This document shows, one piece after another, positions 8,402-20,100 of a stretch of 64,000 nt of DNA. Where the stretch lies: contig CM030942.1 in assembly GCA_018136815.1 (NCBI GenBank), positions 352,151 to 416,150 of the forward strand. Reading direction: 5' to 3'. Below the pieces are notes generated by a model, which saw only the letters and a program-made list of their open reading frames with translations, did no database searches and was not told where the DNA came from. Within the stretch, counting starts at the first letter, position 1. Each line of letters begins with the position of its first letter. The position numbers were made by a program, and so were the translations under genes. Source of the stretch: Isochrysis galbana (taxonomy: Eukaryota; Haptophyta; Isochrysidales; Isochrysidaceae).

Positions 8402-8838
8402 AAATCTGACAACTTTCCGCGTGAGGGGGAAGGGGGGGAAACCAACAACTTTCTGGGGACGCTGCACCACTCGGCGGGGAAGGCTGCACGAGCGAGCTGA
8501 CTCCGCCAGAAAGTTGTTGGTTTCCCCCCCTACCCCCCCACGCGGAAGGTTGTCAGATTAGCGCGCGGTTTTGGAAGGGAATGCGCGGTTTTCTTGGAGT
8601 CAAATCTGACAACCTCCCGCGTAGGGGGGAAGGGGGGGAAACCAACAACTTTCTGGGGGCGCTGCACCACTCGGCGAGGAAGGCTGCACGAGCGAGTCGA
8701 CTCCGCCAGAAAGTTGTTGGTTTCCCCCCCTACCCCCCTACGCGGAAGGTTGTCAGATTAGCGCGCGGTTTTGGAAGGGAATGCGCGGTTTTCTTGGAGT
8801 CAAATCTGACAACCTCCCGCGTAGGGGGGAAGGGGGGC
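8402..8838. mobile_element. Fold-back element copies 2 and 3 in a 200-bp tandem duplication, plus a partial third arm
   Basis: Copy 2 at 8402-8560 and copy 3 at 8602-8760 repeat with a 200-bp period, including the linker GCGCGGTTTTCTTGGAGTC. The linker and a left arm begin again at 8762-8838 before the sequence breaks off into unrelated DNA. The tandem unit therefore includes the whole fold-back plus ~40 bp of flank, which points to duplication after insertion. Confidence 0.85.
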
Positions 8839-8975
8839 CCGGACCTTGAACATTTTCTATTTCGTGACACCGTGTTTGTGTTTGTATTTCATGTCTGTGC
8901 GTTTCGTTGCGGGTTTTAGTTCGGGTCGGGGCACGGTTTTGCACACACTAGAAAAAAAAAGGGGGTTGGGCGCGC

Positions 8976-9353
8976 TCAAGACGCTCCGGGGCCGGTTGCG
9001 CCGGCAGAGGCTCCGTCGCTCACCACCGCCGCGGCAGACCGCTCGGAGGCCCTTTCCGGTTGCCATCCCGCGCGGAGCGCGGCGACGTCGCGGGGGCGTG
9101 TGGAGCCCCGGGGCGCTCCGAAGCGAGCGAAGCGAAAGCGCACGTCGAAGCGCGAGTCCACGAGGTAGTCTCGCCAGGTGCCTTCGATCGCTCCCTCGGC
9201 CATGGCGCGCGTCCACACCTCCGGGCCTGCATACTCGTCCTGCCTTCCGCTGAGCGGTTCTCGGTCGCCGTCGAACGACTGGCCGATCAGCCCGTGCGGC
9301 CATGCGCTGAGCTGGGCTTCGGGCTTTCGCCGCGCACGAGCAGTGGGGGGCAT
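8976..9353 (-). pseudogene. C-terminal fragment of an algal conserved protein
   Basis: The minus-strand reading contains AWPHGLIGQSFDGD, RQDEY and TRAMAEGAIEGTWRDYLVDS followed by RFAFSRF-like RFRFARF. From memory, the PHGxxGQSFD ... MAEGAIEG signature occurs at the C-terminus of many predicted haptophyte and pelagophyte proteins of unknown function, some with sequence like plant root-cap proteins. Only this block is present and its upstream exon is not visible, so I treat it as a fragment. A database search would settle it. Confidence 0.45.
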
Positions 9354-9423
9354 GACGTGCGTTACCGGGCAGCCCTAGATCGACTTAGTGCATCTAAGGA
9401 ACCTCACCTTTATCAACACCCAC

Positions 9424-9523
9424 GACGCTTCATCGGCTCATACTAAGACAATATACCCGCCGATTCCCTATATTCTCGATTCCTTCTCTCTTCCCTCGCG
9501 CGCCTTCCTGTTTGTCTCAAAAA
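9424..9523 (+). repeat. ~100-bp dispersed repeat, copy 1
   Basis: It starts GACGCTTCATCGGCTCATAC and ends CTTCCTGTTTGTCTCAAA. A second copy with about 94% identity by eye lies at 25496-25616, where the first words are duplicated. Its origin is not recognised. Confidence 0.85.
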
Positions 9524-11362
9524 AAAACTGGCACCGAATGAAGGCAAGGCGCCTTGGTTCATTCATGAGTCAGAATGGTCAGAAGGGTCAATGAACTCAT
9601 GACCGATAGCATATTTTCGGTAACATATTGTAACACGCGACAAACTGCCCATCCGACTGACTGCTGTACCAGCCCTCCTCTGGTAAATCTCATGACCGAC
9701 CCTACAACTACCCATAAAAGGGTCGCCAATGCCCTTATCAAATAAGGCTGTGAACATGTTAGACAACTATCTAGATATTAGGCTATCTACTTTCCAAAAG
9801 CACTATCTATATCTATCTAGATAATGCTGAGCCACCATTAGTATCTATCTAGATAGCTGTGGGCGGCAAAGCTAATATTAAGCTATTATTAGGTGCGCGG
9901 AGCCACTCACACGCACGTACACGCGCACATACGCTCAGAGCTAAAGGCGCGCTGCGCGCGCGCAACACCGTGTTCAACACGGCGGAGGCAAAGGGAAAGG
10001 GAACTCACACATACTCAGACTCACTCCGCATTACTACTAGTTAGAAGGCAGTGCTCTAGCGTGTCATCGGACTGGCCTGCCTTTGACCTTCAAGTCATCG
10101 TGCAGCCGCCCTCCCTGCATGCGAAAAAGCACGCTCGACCGCCGCCATTGCCATTGCAGTTGCTGTCCGCTTGCGCCCCATGTCTCTTGCCGCGGTTGTT
10201 GGCATTTGTGGCGAGTGGCGAGGCTTCGCGCCAGACATTTGCCCCCCCCCCCCACTAAATTACTAACTATGTACAACATTACAAAACACAAATGTACTAC
10301 TACTAAGCAAGGAGCATTTACTACAAAATGTGCCATCTGCCTATATACCTTATGCTTTGTTCGCGAGTCGCGAGCAAGCAGGTGTGGCCGAGCGATCGAT
10401 GAAGCGTAATGTATGGTTTATTCGCCCACACACACTCATGCACTCATATATATACACTCGAACATCAAATATATCATATAGCAGATAGATATCTAGATAT
10501 TACTATTAATACTAATATTAGGCAAGGCTCGGGGGGGCAGGGGCGCGTCGCGCGCTCGCGCGCGCGCTCCTCCGGTGCAAATTCCTATAGCACGGACTAA
10601 AATTAACATGAGTAGTATACCAGATATCTATAGATATCTAGCTATATTAGGGCTAACTAGCCCCGCCGGCCGCCGGGACCCCCGCAAAGGCCAGTATCTA
10701 TATCTATCTAGATACCGAAGGGCTGTTACGGATGCCTCTCTGTCCTCTCCCACGTTTACTTTCTAAGTCCTGAGAGATCTCCTCTCTCCTCTCTCTTCAC
10801 GTGTAAGAGGGAACTGGGAAAGGGGGAGGGGGTTGTCAGGGGTTAAGGTTGGGTAGTAGGGAGGTACACTAGCACACTGCCTCACGCCGCACGCGTAGCG
10901 GGGAATTTTAAGAAGATTTTTTTTTCTCCTCTCTCTTCACGTGAGGAGGGGCGACGGGCCTCCTCTCTTCTTTCCTTTACTTTCTAAGTCCTGAGAGATC
11001 TTCTCTCTCCTCTCTCTTCACGTGAGGAGGGGCGACGGGCCTCCTCTCTTCTTTCCTTTTCTTTCCCTTTTTCTCTTCTGCTCAACCCCCCTTCTTCGCG
11101 TATCCCGGTTACGTTAGTTATCTACGTGTTACCGTGAATGTGCGTGTGGTGGTGGTGTGAGAGAATTGTAAGAGGTTTTTATCCGGTTCTGCTGTTCTGG
11201 ATGAGAGAGCGCGAGCGATGGCGTCGCTCTCCCTCCTCTCGGCCGCCCTGGTCACCATGATGGTGCCAGGGCGATAAGGGCTATTATCTATATCTATCTA
11301 GATAGCAGATTTCCTCCAGTCCCTGATATCTAGATAGGACAAAATCCAACCTATTCATAGTC
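9524..11362. other. AT-richer spacer with palindromic islands and a duplicated CT segment
   Basis: No gene is seen. TATCTAGATA-type palindromes occur near 9771, 9808, 9845, 10484, 10625, 10695, 11290 and 11326. A CT-rich segment (CTTTCTAAGTCCTGAGAGAT) is repeated at 10757 and 10979, and CTCTCTTCACGTGAGGAGGG at about 10930 and 11013. A worn ORF1-like peptide scrap lies on the minus strand at about 10880-10930. Confidence 0.6.
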
Positions 11363-11624
11363 TTAAGCGGCTGAGCCAGATGTTGTGGCTCTGTTATTGT
11401 GCTCTGCGGGGAATAGGGCTCTGCCTGTTCCCTGCTTCTGGGGCTGCTTGGGAGGCGAGGGCGGTGGGGCCATGCCGATGTCAGTGTCGGGTGGTGCAGA
11501 GGCCTGCGAGCGCTTCGGCTCCGGCGGCTTGGGGCGGCCCCTTTGGGGCGTCGTGGCGGCGGGGGGCTGGGCGGAGGTGGGAGCGGTCGGCGCGCGCTCC
11601 ATCGCTAAAATTCTAACAATAGTT
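11363..11624 (-). mobile_element. Retroelement 5' end, subfamily 1 (copy A)
   Basis: The element begins with an imperfect hairpin (AAACTATTGTTAGAATTTT) ending a few bases before ATG at 11602. The product starts MERAPTAPTSAQPP and continues through PKPPEPKRSQASAPPDTD and QKQGTGRALFPAE, as in the copies at 36312 and 57519. It stops at 11363 in unrelated DNA. The copy keeps its 5' end and lacks everything downstream. Confidence 0.75.
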
Positions 11625-11807
11625 TCGAAGGTGAAGAGAGGGAGAGAAGGGAAATAAGGGCGGTGTCGCTGGAGAGGTAGTGGATGCCTAGTCTGTAGTA
11701 GGTGTTAGCCCAGGATCTTCAGATGCTTTTTTTTCTTGGTACAACAGCATAAGTGATAAGTGAACACTAAAGTTTACTCGTAGCGGGAGTCGTGGGCCTG
11801 CCGCGCC

Positions 11808-12635
11808 ATGTCGCTCTCTCGCGGCGCGCGGCCCGAGCGCACCGCCTCCGCCGACCGGTTCTACGACGCGGCGGAGGCGGCCAAATACGAGTCGAGCGCT
11901 CGGATGGGCAAGACACAACGCCACCTTGCCGAGCGCGCCCTCCATCTCCTTGACCTGCGCGAGCGAGGCGGACTCCTGCTCGACCTCGGATGCGGCACTG
12001 GCTTCTCTGGCGGTCCCCTCGAGAGGGCGGGCCACCTCTGGGTCGGGCTAGATGTGTCGGAGGGAATGCTTGGCGCGGCGCGCGCGCCGACGCGCCGTAG
12101 GGATCTCCTCTGCGCAGACATTGGCGCGCCGCTCTGGCTGAGGAAGCGAGTCTTTGACGGAGCCATTTCCATCTCGGCAGTGCAGTGGCTTTGTCATGCC
12201 ACAAAGGCAGGGCACGATCCTGCCAAGCGAGTGCGCCAATTTTTTCGCGGTCTGAAGGCCGTGCTAGTGCCGGGCGCGCGCGCCGTCCTCCAGATCTACC
12301 CTGAGCAGCAGGAGCACATGATGATGCTGCGCAACGCCGCCATCGCCGCAAACTTCACGGGTGGGCTTGTCTTTGACTACCCACGTTCTGAGCGCTCGAA
12401 GAAGCTATACCTCGTACTCACCTCGCCGACGACCGCGCCGCCTCGACAGACGGCACAGCAGACTGGCTCTCACGCGCAGCTGCAGAGCAGCAAGAAGGCC
12501 AAGGTGAAGGCGCCCACAGGGCGGGCGCGTGGTACAGGCATTGAGAAGAAGAAACAACGAGGAGTGCGCAACGGGGTCGGTAACCATGAGGGTGCCAACG
12601 GCAAGCCTCGCGCCAAGACGAGGCCGGGCCGATAG
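11808..12635 (+). CDS. BUD23: 18S rRNA (guanine-N7) methyltransferase BUD23
   Basis: A single-exon, 275-residue protein. It matches the eukaryotic Bud23/WBSCR22 family along its length: the N-terminal FYDAAEAAKYESSARM, helix RALHLLDL, SAM motif I LDLGCGTGFSG (Asp59-Gly65), GLDVSEGML, CADIGAPLWL, the family marker FDGAISISAVQWLCHA, then RFF-like RQFFRGLKAVLVPGA, QIYPEQQEHM and the C-terminal SKKLYLVLTS. Bud23 makes m7G on 18S rRNA with Trm112 and is needed for 40S subunit maturation in the nucleus. The C-terminal tail is lysine-rich as expected but lacks the usual KFTGRKRRxRF ending. Neighbours are retroelement pieces and do not bear on its role. Confidence 0.95.
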   Translation: MSLSRGARPERTASADRFYDAAEAAKYESSARMGKTQRHLAERALHLLDLRERGGLLLDLGCGTGFSGGPLERAGHLWVGLDVSEGMLGAARAPTRRRDLLCADIGAPLWLRKRVFDGAISISAVQWLCHATKAGHDPAKRVRQFFRGLKAVLVPGARAVLQIYPEQQEHMMMLRNAAIAANFTGGLVFDYPRSERSKKLYLVLTSPTTAPPRQTAQQTGSHAQLQSSKKAKVKAPTGRARGTGIEKKKQRGVRNGVGNHEGANGKPRAKTRPGR

Positions 12636-12639
12636 GACG

Positions 12640-13200
12640 TGGCGGCTGCTGCGCTTAATAGCGCGCGCAGACGCCCTTGTGTACGCGGGTAGAAGGCAGG
12701 CTGTGCCATCATGTCGAGCGCCCTAGGAGGTGATGATGGACAATTGGTATGGTGGTCGTAAACGGAATAGTAGTAAAAACTTCAAAATATTCTTATCGCA
12801 CACTCAAAAAAATCTGTTTGTTGGGTGGAGCTGAGGATCTTTACCAGCCTTCATATGAACGTGAGGAGTGCGGAGGGACGAAGGAGACTGGGGAGATGTC
12901 GGGCGCGAACCGTGCACCATGGGCTTGGGCTGGAGGTGGGGAGGGCCTTGGCAAGGGCGTGAGCCACCAACCACCAATACCCGGGCCGGGTTGGGGCCGT
13001 TTGCCACCAAAAGGGGCTCCTTGGTGGCTTCAAGCCATCGACACCTGTGACCTGTGCGCCGCCGCTCGGACTACGGACTACCCCAAAGAGTAATAAATAA
13101 AATAATCAATGTTATATCCTAGCCAACCCCACTAGCTAATTGGACACAACTTTTCCGTCCCGGAATCCCGCCATGCCTGACGAGCCAGGTGTCCGAGTGC
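12640..13200. other. Spacer with small repeat scraps
   Basis: It holds an ORF1-like peptide scrap at about 12779-12806 (LQNILIAHS) and the GGCCGTTTGCCACCAAAAGG repeat at 12992-13020 shared with 6221. No gene is seen. Confidence 0.5.
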
Positions 13201-13206
13201 TACCGG

Positions 13207-13755
13207 GGGGTGGGGGCACTGCCCCCTCCCCTCGATATTTGTCCTCCCCCCAGTGCACGCACCGACCCCGCGCACCCTAGCGCGTCCTCTCCTCGAGTCC
13301 ACGCTGGGGGAAAACCCCTTTCGGGTAAAAGCAACGCGGGGGGGGGGGGGGCATTCGTGAGATAGGGGCCCAGAAGCGCTAATCTCCCTCGCTAGTGCGA
13401 GTGGCCGCGGCGAGCCGCGGCCCTTCCCTCCTGGCTCTGGCGCCCCCGTCTTCTCTTACCCAAACGGGGCGAGAAGACACGTCACTGCCGGAGGGGAGAG
13501 CTGCCGCTCCCCCCTCCCCTCCCTCTTTCCTTTTCCTCCTCTCTTCCCTGCGGCGGGGGCCCATGGCGCGCGCCTGCGGCCCCTCGCTCAGGTCCCCAGA
13601 TGGCCTGCAGGGCCTGGGAGCACAGCTCAGGGGGCAGGTGAGGCTGGGGCATGGCCCTGGCCCCTCCTGCCTCTCCCTCGCTGGCGCTCCGAGCCCCTGC
13701 GGGTCGACTGGAGCTGGCTGGGGGGTCCTGAACAGGGGGGCCCAGGGGGAGGAGG
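13207..13755 (+). repeat. ~550-bp dispersed repeat, copy 1
   Basis: Nearly identical to 45125-45673 in the same orientation, from GCCCCCTCCCCTCGATATTT to CCCAGGGGGAGGAG. Differences are few (single-base changes, poly-G length, an extra GCCGGAGG in copy 2). In this copy the right end joins a minus-strand element that starts at 13967. Confidence 0.9.
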
Positions 13756-13967
13756 GGCTGGTCAGAGGAATGGGCAGGCCACGACGGGCCAGGGCGGGCG
13801 AGTCAGGCGGGCCTGTGAGGAGAGGAATAGGTCAGCAGGGCTGTGTGCTCCTGGCAAGCCATCAGGCGTGCCAGGAGAGTGGGTGGATCCTCCCCCATGG
13901 CAGGGGAGGAGTGGAGAGAGAGGGGGGCTCGTGCCCCCCCATGGGCGAACTAAGTATAAACTTAGTT
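13756..13967 (-). mobile_element. Retroelement 5' end, subfamily 3 (copy K)
   Basis: It begins on the minus strand with a perfect hairpin (AACTAAG, loop TTTATA, CTTAGTT), then ATG at 13942 in ATGGGGGGGCACGAG. The minus-strand reading RPWGGTSPPLSPLLPCHGGG is shared with the plus-strand copy at 35638-36110. It probably continues leftward into the 13207-13755 repeat, since the order of shared words is the same. Confidence 0.65.
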
Positions 13968-15251
13968 TACCCCAAAGAGGAAAGGAGATGGATAATCCAC
14001 CTGTCGTACCCGCGAGTAGGACGCACGTGCCCGGAGAAAGAGCATACGAGTAGCATGTAGGCATCCTCAGGTCCTCGGGTGCCCAGAGAAAAAAAAAGTA
14101 GACCAAAGGCGTACGAATTTTGTTTTCATCCCCCCCCCCCCCCCTCGTCTATTTTGGGGTCGAACGAAGCTTTCAGATGATTCCGTTGCTCTCGCCGACA
14201 GCAGGGCCGAGACTGAGACTGCCGACAGAGAAGCCGGCCAAGGAGCGGCACACGCCACTAATCCCGGCCTCCGCTCCCCTCTCTCTCTCTCGCTCGCTCT
14301 CCCTCCCTTCCGCACTCGGATAGCCATGGTTCTGTGACTGCTGATCGACCTCGTCGAGTACGTCGGAGGGGCCGTCTCCTCCGCCCTCTGCGGGTCGAGC
14401 TCGTCCAAGAAGAATCCTGACCTGAAACGCACTGGTTGCGGCGCTGGCGGCTGCGTCTTCACACCGAAGATGCCAGTCGTCAAGGCCACAACCGTAGTTG
14501 ATGACAGGCCGGTCGCGCGCCCAGTCAAAGACTCCACCTTGAATTAGATCGCATAGGCATGCTCTTGACCCGCGATCTTTCTGTTCCATACGATTCACGG
14601 AGGGTTCTTCTTCCTGCGAGAATGACGGGCATGTTGGGCAACCCAGGAGCTATTCCATGCTTCTCTTGGCATGTCTTGAGACTTCGCAGGACGTAGGGCT
14701 ACTCGGTAATATCGTCTCGTGTCAACATCGGTGTACTCTTGACCTAATTCTGGTTCGGATCGTGTCGTAGCGTGGCGCTATGCTGTTGCTGTTGTGTCAC
14801 GTATCCTTTAGAGGATTGTCAACCGCTGGGCGTCGCGTAATTGCAATAGCTGTGCGCATTACAGTTGCTGCTCGTCAGACTTCTTCACCTGATAGCCAAC
14901 GTCGATGGATCGAGGCGCTAGCGCTTCAAATACTACTTAATAGTCTCGCCACATGCATAGCCGTGAAAGAGGGAAATGCCTTCCGCTTCCGCCTTCTTTC
15001 TTCCTCTGCCTCTGCCGTCACCCATCTCCCGCCCTCACCCTCATTCACCTCGCCACCCCGCCTTGCGGAATCTGTCCTCGTGCGCTACTCCGGAGCACAA
15101 TGTGTTTAGGTTTGGAGGTGTGGGATATTTGTTCCAACCCTCCGCGCCTTGATACTGTGTCTCCGTTTTCCGTTTCTGCCCCCGCCCGTCTGCGTAAGAG
15201 GGTGCAACGTGCAACCTCAGGTTTGGTTATTTTTTCAGCAACTACCCCCAT
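13968..15251. other. Spacer, one possible coding scrap on each strand
   Basis: On the minus strand at about 14400-14598 a reading (CDLIQGGVFDWARDRPVINY, then GCGLDDW) looks protein-like, but I cannot assign a family. On the plus strand at 14931-14985 the ORF1-like peptide LLNSLATCIAVKEGNAF recurs. No gene is supported. Confidence 0.4.
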
Positions 15252-16286
15252 GTGGATGGTATGAGTCCTACTTGCACTTGGCAACTCACCCCCACCGCCC
15301 CTGTGGGGGCTTCACCTCTTCTTCAGCTTCTCGACACCTACATAACTAGAATGAACAATATATGGATATACACAAACACTAACTATCTAGGCGAAACTAC
15401 GGACACAGCCGAAATAGCAGAACCGGGCGAGGAAGAACACCACCACACCCCCGCTAAATGGGGAGACGGGCTGAAAGGCCCAAAACACCTAGAATACCCC
15501 CTAGCGGATGAGTACACACTCGGCGTGAAGACGCAGCTAGACGAAGCCTCCGTGTCGGACATAACGCGGGAGATCTTACAGAACGGCCCCCGGGCCAAAC
15601 CCCAGCCAGCACGCGAAGCATGGTCTCGAAAATTAGAACTAACACACGACGAGTGGAAGCACGTGGCAAAACTCTACACTCATCCCCTGCTGAAACACAC
15701 CGACAAGCACCCTCACTTTAAACACATTACCCACAGAAGAATCGGCACACGCAACCGTTTCGCTGCGGCGACCACCGCAAAATGTAGGCTATGCGGAAAA
15801 CACCGCGAGAACTCGACACACCTGGCTAGGTGCCCCTCCACACTTCAGATATTTCAAACCATAGAAGCCGTAGCGGGATACACCCCCGCGAAAAACAGAT
15901 CGTCAGCCCAGAAGACCAAAGACAGACTCTTCGCATACCCGAACTCGCCGACGCCAGACAGCCTGAAAGCCCTATACCTCATAGCATGGAGGTACATAAT
16001 AGGCGACTTCTACAGAGTAGAATTCGACCACTACACCTACCACCACGTGCCGGTCATCGAAAAGACTCTGAACAGGTTCACGGTCCTCGTGAGGAGCCTT
16101 GAACCTCCGGACGGAATCTCGACCGCTCGGACGAACAAGGCTTCCCAAGGCAGGAAACCGAAGATCAAGTCGCCACGAGAACTCAGCACCCCCATCTTTG
16201 CAAATAACAACAAAGGAGCTCTAGTCATGAGTACGAACCTGTCCCTGATAGCTCAAGCGCTCAACATAGCGGAGCGGCTAGCCTGA
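15252..16286 (+). mobile_element. LINE ORF2 C-terminal region
   Basis: A 344-codon open frame. Its core is the C-terminal end of a LINE-type ORF2. A thumb/linker region (KLELTHDEWKHVAKLYTHPL) precedes the zinc-knuckle-like CRLCGKHRENSTHLARC, then a helical tail (LKALYLIAWRYIIGDFYRVE) and a basic end. The RT catalytic core and endonuclease are not upstream, so the copy is 5'-truncated. The frame is intact to its stop at 16286, so it is fairly young. No poly(A) follows; the 3' sequence to about 16500 is probably the element's own UTR. Confidence 0.75.
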
Positions 16287-16559
16287 ACTATAAGAGGCCC
16301 GCCGAGACCCACGCCCTACCGTACAGATGCCCATAGCTACTCTGGACTACAGGCTCCCAACACTCAACACCTGGAGAAAAACATGCAACAACCGGTAGCC
16401 CGATGGCCGATGGCGCAAGAAGAAGTAGCGAGGAAAGCCATCGGGTATCGGTACACACCGCCTGCCACCGGAAACCTACTGCACCCAGCCCCTAGGTAGA
16501 GCACGAGGGGACGAGCCGCAAGGCAGGTGGAGGGGGGATAAGGGAAGCGGGCGTGGCTG

Positions 16560-16620
16560 CATAGAAGCTGTGCAGGGTCGCGCGCGCGGCGAGACTATTA
16601 AGAAGTTTTTTTTAGTTAGT
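16560..16620 (-). mobile_element. ORF1-like peptide scrap
   Basis: The minus-strand reading LLNSLAARATLHSFYAATP belongs to the recurrent N-[IS]-L-[TA]-A set. It sits between the LINE 3' end and the kinesin upstream region. Confidence 0.4.
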
Positions 16621-16735
16621 GAGAAGCTTCCAATAGCACTCCCAAGAGCGACTTATTGAGATACGCTGCTGAGACCCTATTGAGGCATTATTGGTTATTG
16701 GGGCGTTGCAAAATCCCCTCGAAAGTATAAGTACT

Positions 16736-16795
16736 TTATGTGGCTAGGGATACTAGCCGACAAGACCTTCTACAAGACTACCAGTATAATGTCTG
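16736..16795 (+). repeat. 60-bp repeat shared with the Kelch gene upstream region
   Basis: TATGTGGCTAGGGATACTAG, then CTCTACAAGACTAC-like words; nearly the same as 41784-41843. In both places it lies 430-450 bp before the start codon of a gene on the same strand. It could be a dispersed repeat or a shared promoter segment. Confidence 0.7.
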
Positions 16796-16999
16796 ACGAG
16801 TCTCGCTTTTTCAAATGGATCGCCCCCTCCCGCCCCCCCGGCCCGCGCCTCCCCCCCCCCCCCCCCCCCCCTTCTCCCCCGCGCGCGCCCTCCCCGCCAA
16901 TCTCTCTCTTCCCTCCCAACAGCCTCATTTCAAATGTCTCGTCCGGTCTCCCCGCGCGCCTCCCCTCCTCCCCCTTCACTGCGTCCCAAACGACCCGAC

Positions 17000-17162
17000 C
17001 GTCGCGGCGGTGGCGACCACCCCCAGTCCTTCCCTCTCTCTCTCTTTCCCTCCCTCCCTCTCTCCCCCCCTCTCCTTCCCTCCCTCTCTCTCCCTCCCTC
17101 TCCTTCCCTCCCTCCCTCTCCCTCCCTCCCTCCCTCCTCTCCCTTCTTCTCTCAAGCCAACG
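17000..17162 (+). promoter_or_regulatory. CT-rich leader of the kinesin gene
   Basis: About 150 bp of almost uninterrupted C/T (CTCTCTCCCTCCC words) ending AAGCCAACG just before ATG 17163. It is the same architecture as at the OTU and TBC genes. The transcription start is not visible. Confidence 0.45.
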
Positions 17163-20100
17163 ATGTCCGCCGAAGAGGAGGCCAAAGCGCAGTGTGTGCG
17201 TGTGGTCGTACGCGTGCGCCCTATGAACGAGAAGGAGCTCAAGAACAACACTCTGCCTGTTGTTACCGGCTCGACCGAGAAGCGAGAGGTGACGCTGATC
17301 CGAGGAGTTGGACAGCGGCAGATCAGGCAGACCTACGCCTTTGATTCGGTCTTCACTTCCTTCTCAGCGCAAAGCGAGGTGTTTGAGACCGTCAGGCCAC
17401 TCATCTCAGAAGTGATGCACGGATTCGAGGCTACGGTGCGAAAGGCTTGGGGGGGTGCGGGGAGAAGTAGCGCGCCGCGCAGAGCGCCAGCATCAGAGAC
17501 GAGGAAGTGGCGAAGGGGCTAGGGGCTCACGCAAGCACAAGCGTGTGTATGACATCAGAGAAGAAGACGCAGCTGGAGCGGTGGCGGCGGCGAGGCGGCG
17601 TAGGCAGGGCAGCCGAGAGCATTTCATCGTCAGCTTTGCCTCTGTTCTACATTGCATCCCGAATCCCGACTGCAGGTGTTCGCATACGGCCAGACCGGCA
17701 CAGGCAAGACGCATACTATGGAGGGCGACCTAAACTCCGAGGAGTTCAAGGGCATCATTCCTCGCGCAGTCGAGGTGCGTTCTCGTGGTATTTGGTTACG
17801 TGGCGTAGCAGCTTTTAACGCCATGGCTTGTCCTTGCGTAGGCCATTTTTGATCGGCTGGGAGACAAGGGCAAGTATGTCTCTTCGAACGTGAAGGCCTC
17901 ATATCTCGAAATTTACAACGAGGAGCTTTCCGACCTTCTCTTCTCGGTAAGATGTGAACACCATGCCCTTCAAGTCTCGGGCGCCGCCAGAAATTCCTTA
18001 CGCTATTTCATTTACAATTTAACACTCTTTCCTTTTGCTGCAGGGCCCGGAGCCTAAGGGCGCTTACAACGGTGTTCGCGCAATCGACGACTCCATTCCA
18101 AAGCTATCGCTCGTTGAGGACCGAGGCGACCAGAAGCGGCGTGGTCGAGGCGTGTTCGTCAACAACCTTTCGGAGCACGAGGTGTCCTGCGCCTCGGATG
18201 TACTGGATCTCATCTCGCGTGCCCAAGAACGCCGCCGCGTCGGTGAGACCAAGATGAACAAACACTCCTCGCGCTCGCACTGTGTCTTCACACTCACCGT
18301 CACAACGCAAGAGTTCACCTCTGATGGGTGCACTATGGAGTGCACGGGTAAGCTCCACCTCGTCGACCTTGCGGGGTCGGAGTGCGCCAAGTCAGCCGGT
18401 TCAGGCATCAGCGATGCTCGCGAGCGTGAGCGCAAGAACATCAACCAATCGCTCCTCACGCTAGGCCGCGTGATTTCGACGCTGCGCGAGGCGGGCAAGG
18501 ACGGTGCCCGCATCCCGTACCGTGACTCCAAGCTGACGCGTCTGCTCCAGGAGTCTCTCGGCGGCCGGTGCAAGACTGTTGTTATCGCGACGCTCTCTCC
18601 CTCGCAGCTTGCTGTCGAGGAGTCCTCATCCACGCTCAGCTACGTTGAAAAGGCTAAGGGTATCACCAACAAGCCGGTTGCCACGTCCTTCCTTAAGGTC
18701 GGCGGGCCTGGTACTGGGCCCACGTCTGTGAGAGGTGACAAGGCTGACCCGAACGAGGCCAACCTTCAGGACTGGAATGCCATGCTTGCACGGATGAAGT
18801 ACATGGAAGAGCAGATGAATGAGGCGCAAGCGGCTCTGGCACGAAAGCACACGCAGCAGGCCGAGATTGTCGCGCGCTCCGAGGCGGCCGAGGCGGCCCG
18901 TGACCAGGCCCTCGATGAGCTTAAGGCAAAGTATGCTGAGTGTGAGGCCATGCAGTTGCAGGTCAAAGCCGTCGAGGAGGAACGGCGCGCTATTGCGTAC
19001 GTGCTACGCGCCACACGGCTAACAGAAGGCGCACTGTCACGCCAAGCGCACGGTCTTGTGCGCTCGCTTGAAGAGTCCGACGCCGAAGCAGACGCAATTC
19101 ATCGAGCCCTCCAGCATGCTGTGGAGCGTGAGCAGTCCCAGGCGGCCAGACGCCAGGCAGCGTCGGAGGCCATCGCGGCGAGTCTGAGGGAGACCCACGA
19201 GAAGATCGAAGCGCTTGGTCAGATGCTCGCTCAAGGTCGCGCGGCAACGCTGCGTGCTGCTTCTGATGCTGACGGTGCCGCTGCTGGCCACGCTTCTCGC
19301 ATGCGCGAGGCAGCTGCGCAGATGGCCACGGCTGCCGAGGCGGAGATGCGACGTGCAACAGAAGGGTTGGACGCGACCAGCACACGGGCTGCGATCGATA
19401 TGGCCAAGCGAGCTCAGAGTATCTCCACAACGCTTGAGGAGCTCGCTGCAGCATCTGATGCCACGAGCAAATCCATTTCTACTGAACTGACCGCCCTGGA
19501 GGAGAAGCTCAATGTCTCCGAGCTGCAACTCCAAAGCTGGGCGATCGAGGCGGGCGAGAGGCGTACTTCGGCAGTGTCCGAGCTCGAGCAAGGAGCTGCC
19601 GAACTTCAGCGCGCCATTGCGGCTTCAGTAGCTGATGCCGCCGAGCGACATGAGAAGAGCGACTCACGAATGCGCGAGCACAAGAAGGCGCTTGAAGAAA
19701 TACAAACTCAGATGACGGAAGCGTGGAAGATCAAGGACGAGGCTGTGACCAAGCTTCATTTTCTGCACAAGGCGTTGGGTGAAGCTGACGAGGCGGCCGC
19801 CGCACGAATGGCTGAGGTCGCCGGTTCGCTGCGCGAGGCGACTGAGGCGCAACAAACGGAACAGAGGGACAGTGCTTTGAAAGAGGCGCTCCAGGCAGCG
19901 GCTGATGCGCTGAAGATTACCGTTGCCGACGCCACCCGCACGTTGTCCGAGCAAGCAACCGAACTCGCAGCCGTTGCGGCTAGTCAGCGTGCCGACGACG
20001 CCTCCGTGACTTTGCGCTCCGCCATCCTTGAGGCACGTTCCGCCATCGACGAGTCAGTGCAGAAGCGTGAGGCCGAGCTCGCACAAGTGCGAGAGGCGCT

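Noticed and set aside
14173-14598. Possible methyltransferase exon (WARDRPVINYGCGLDDW)
   Set aside because: A faint resemblance only; the frame runs into a CT repeat and no second motif supports it.
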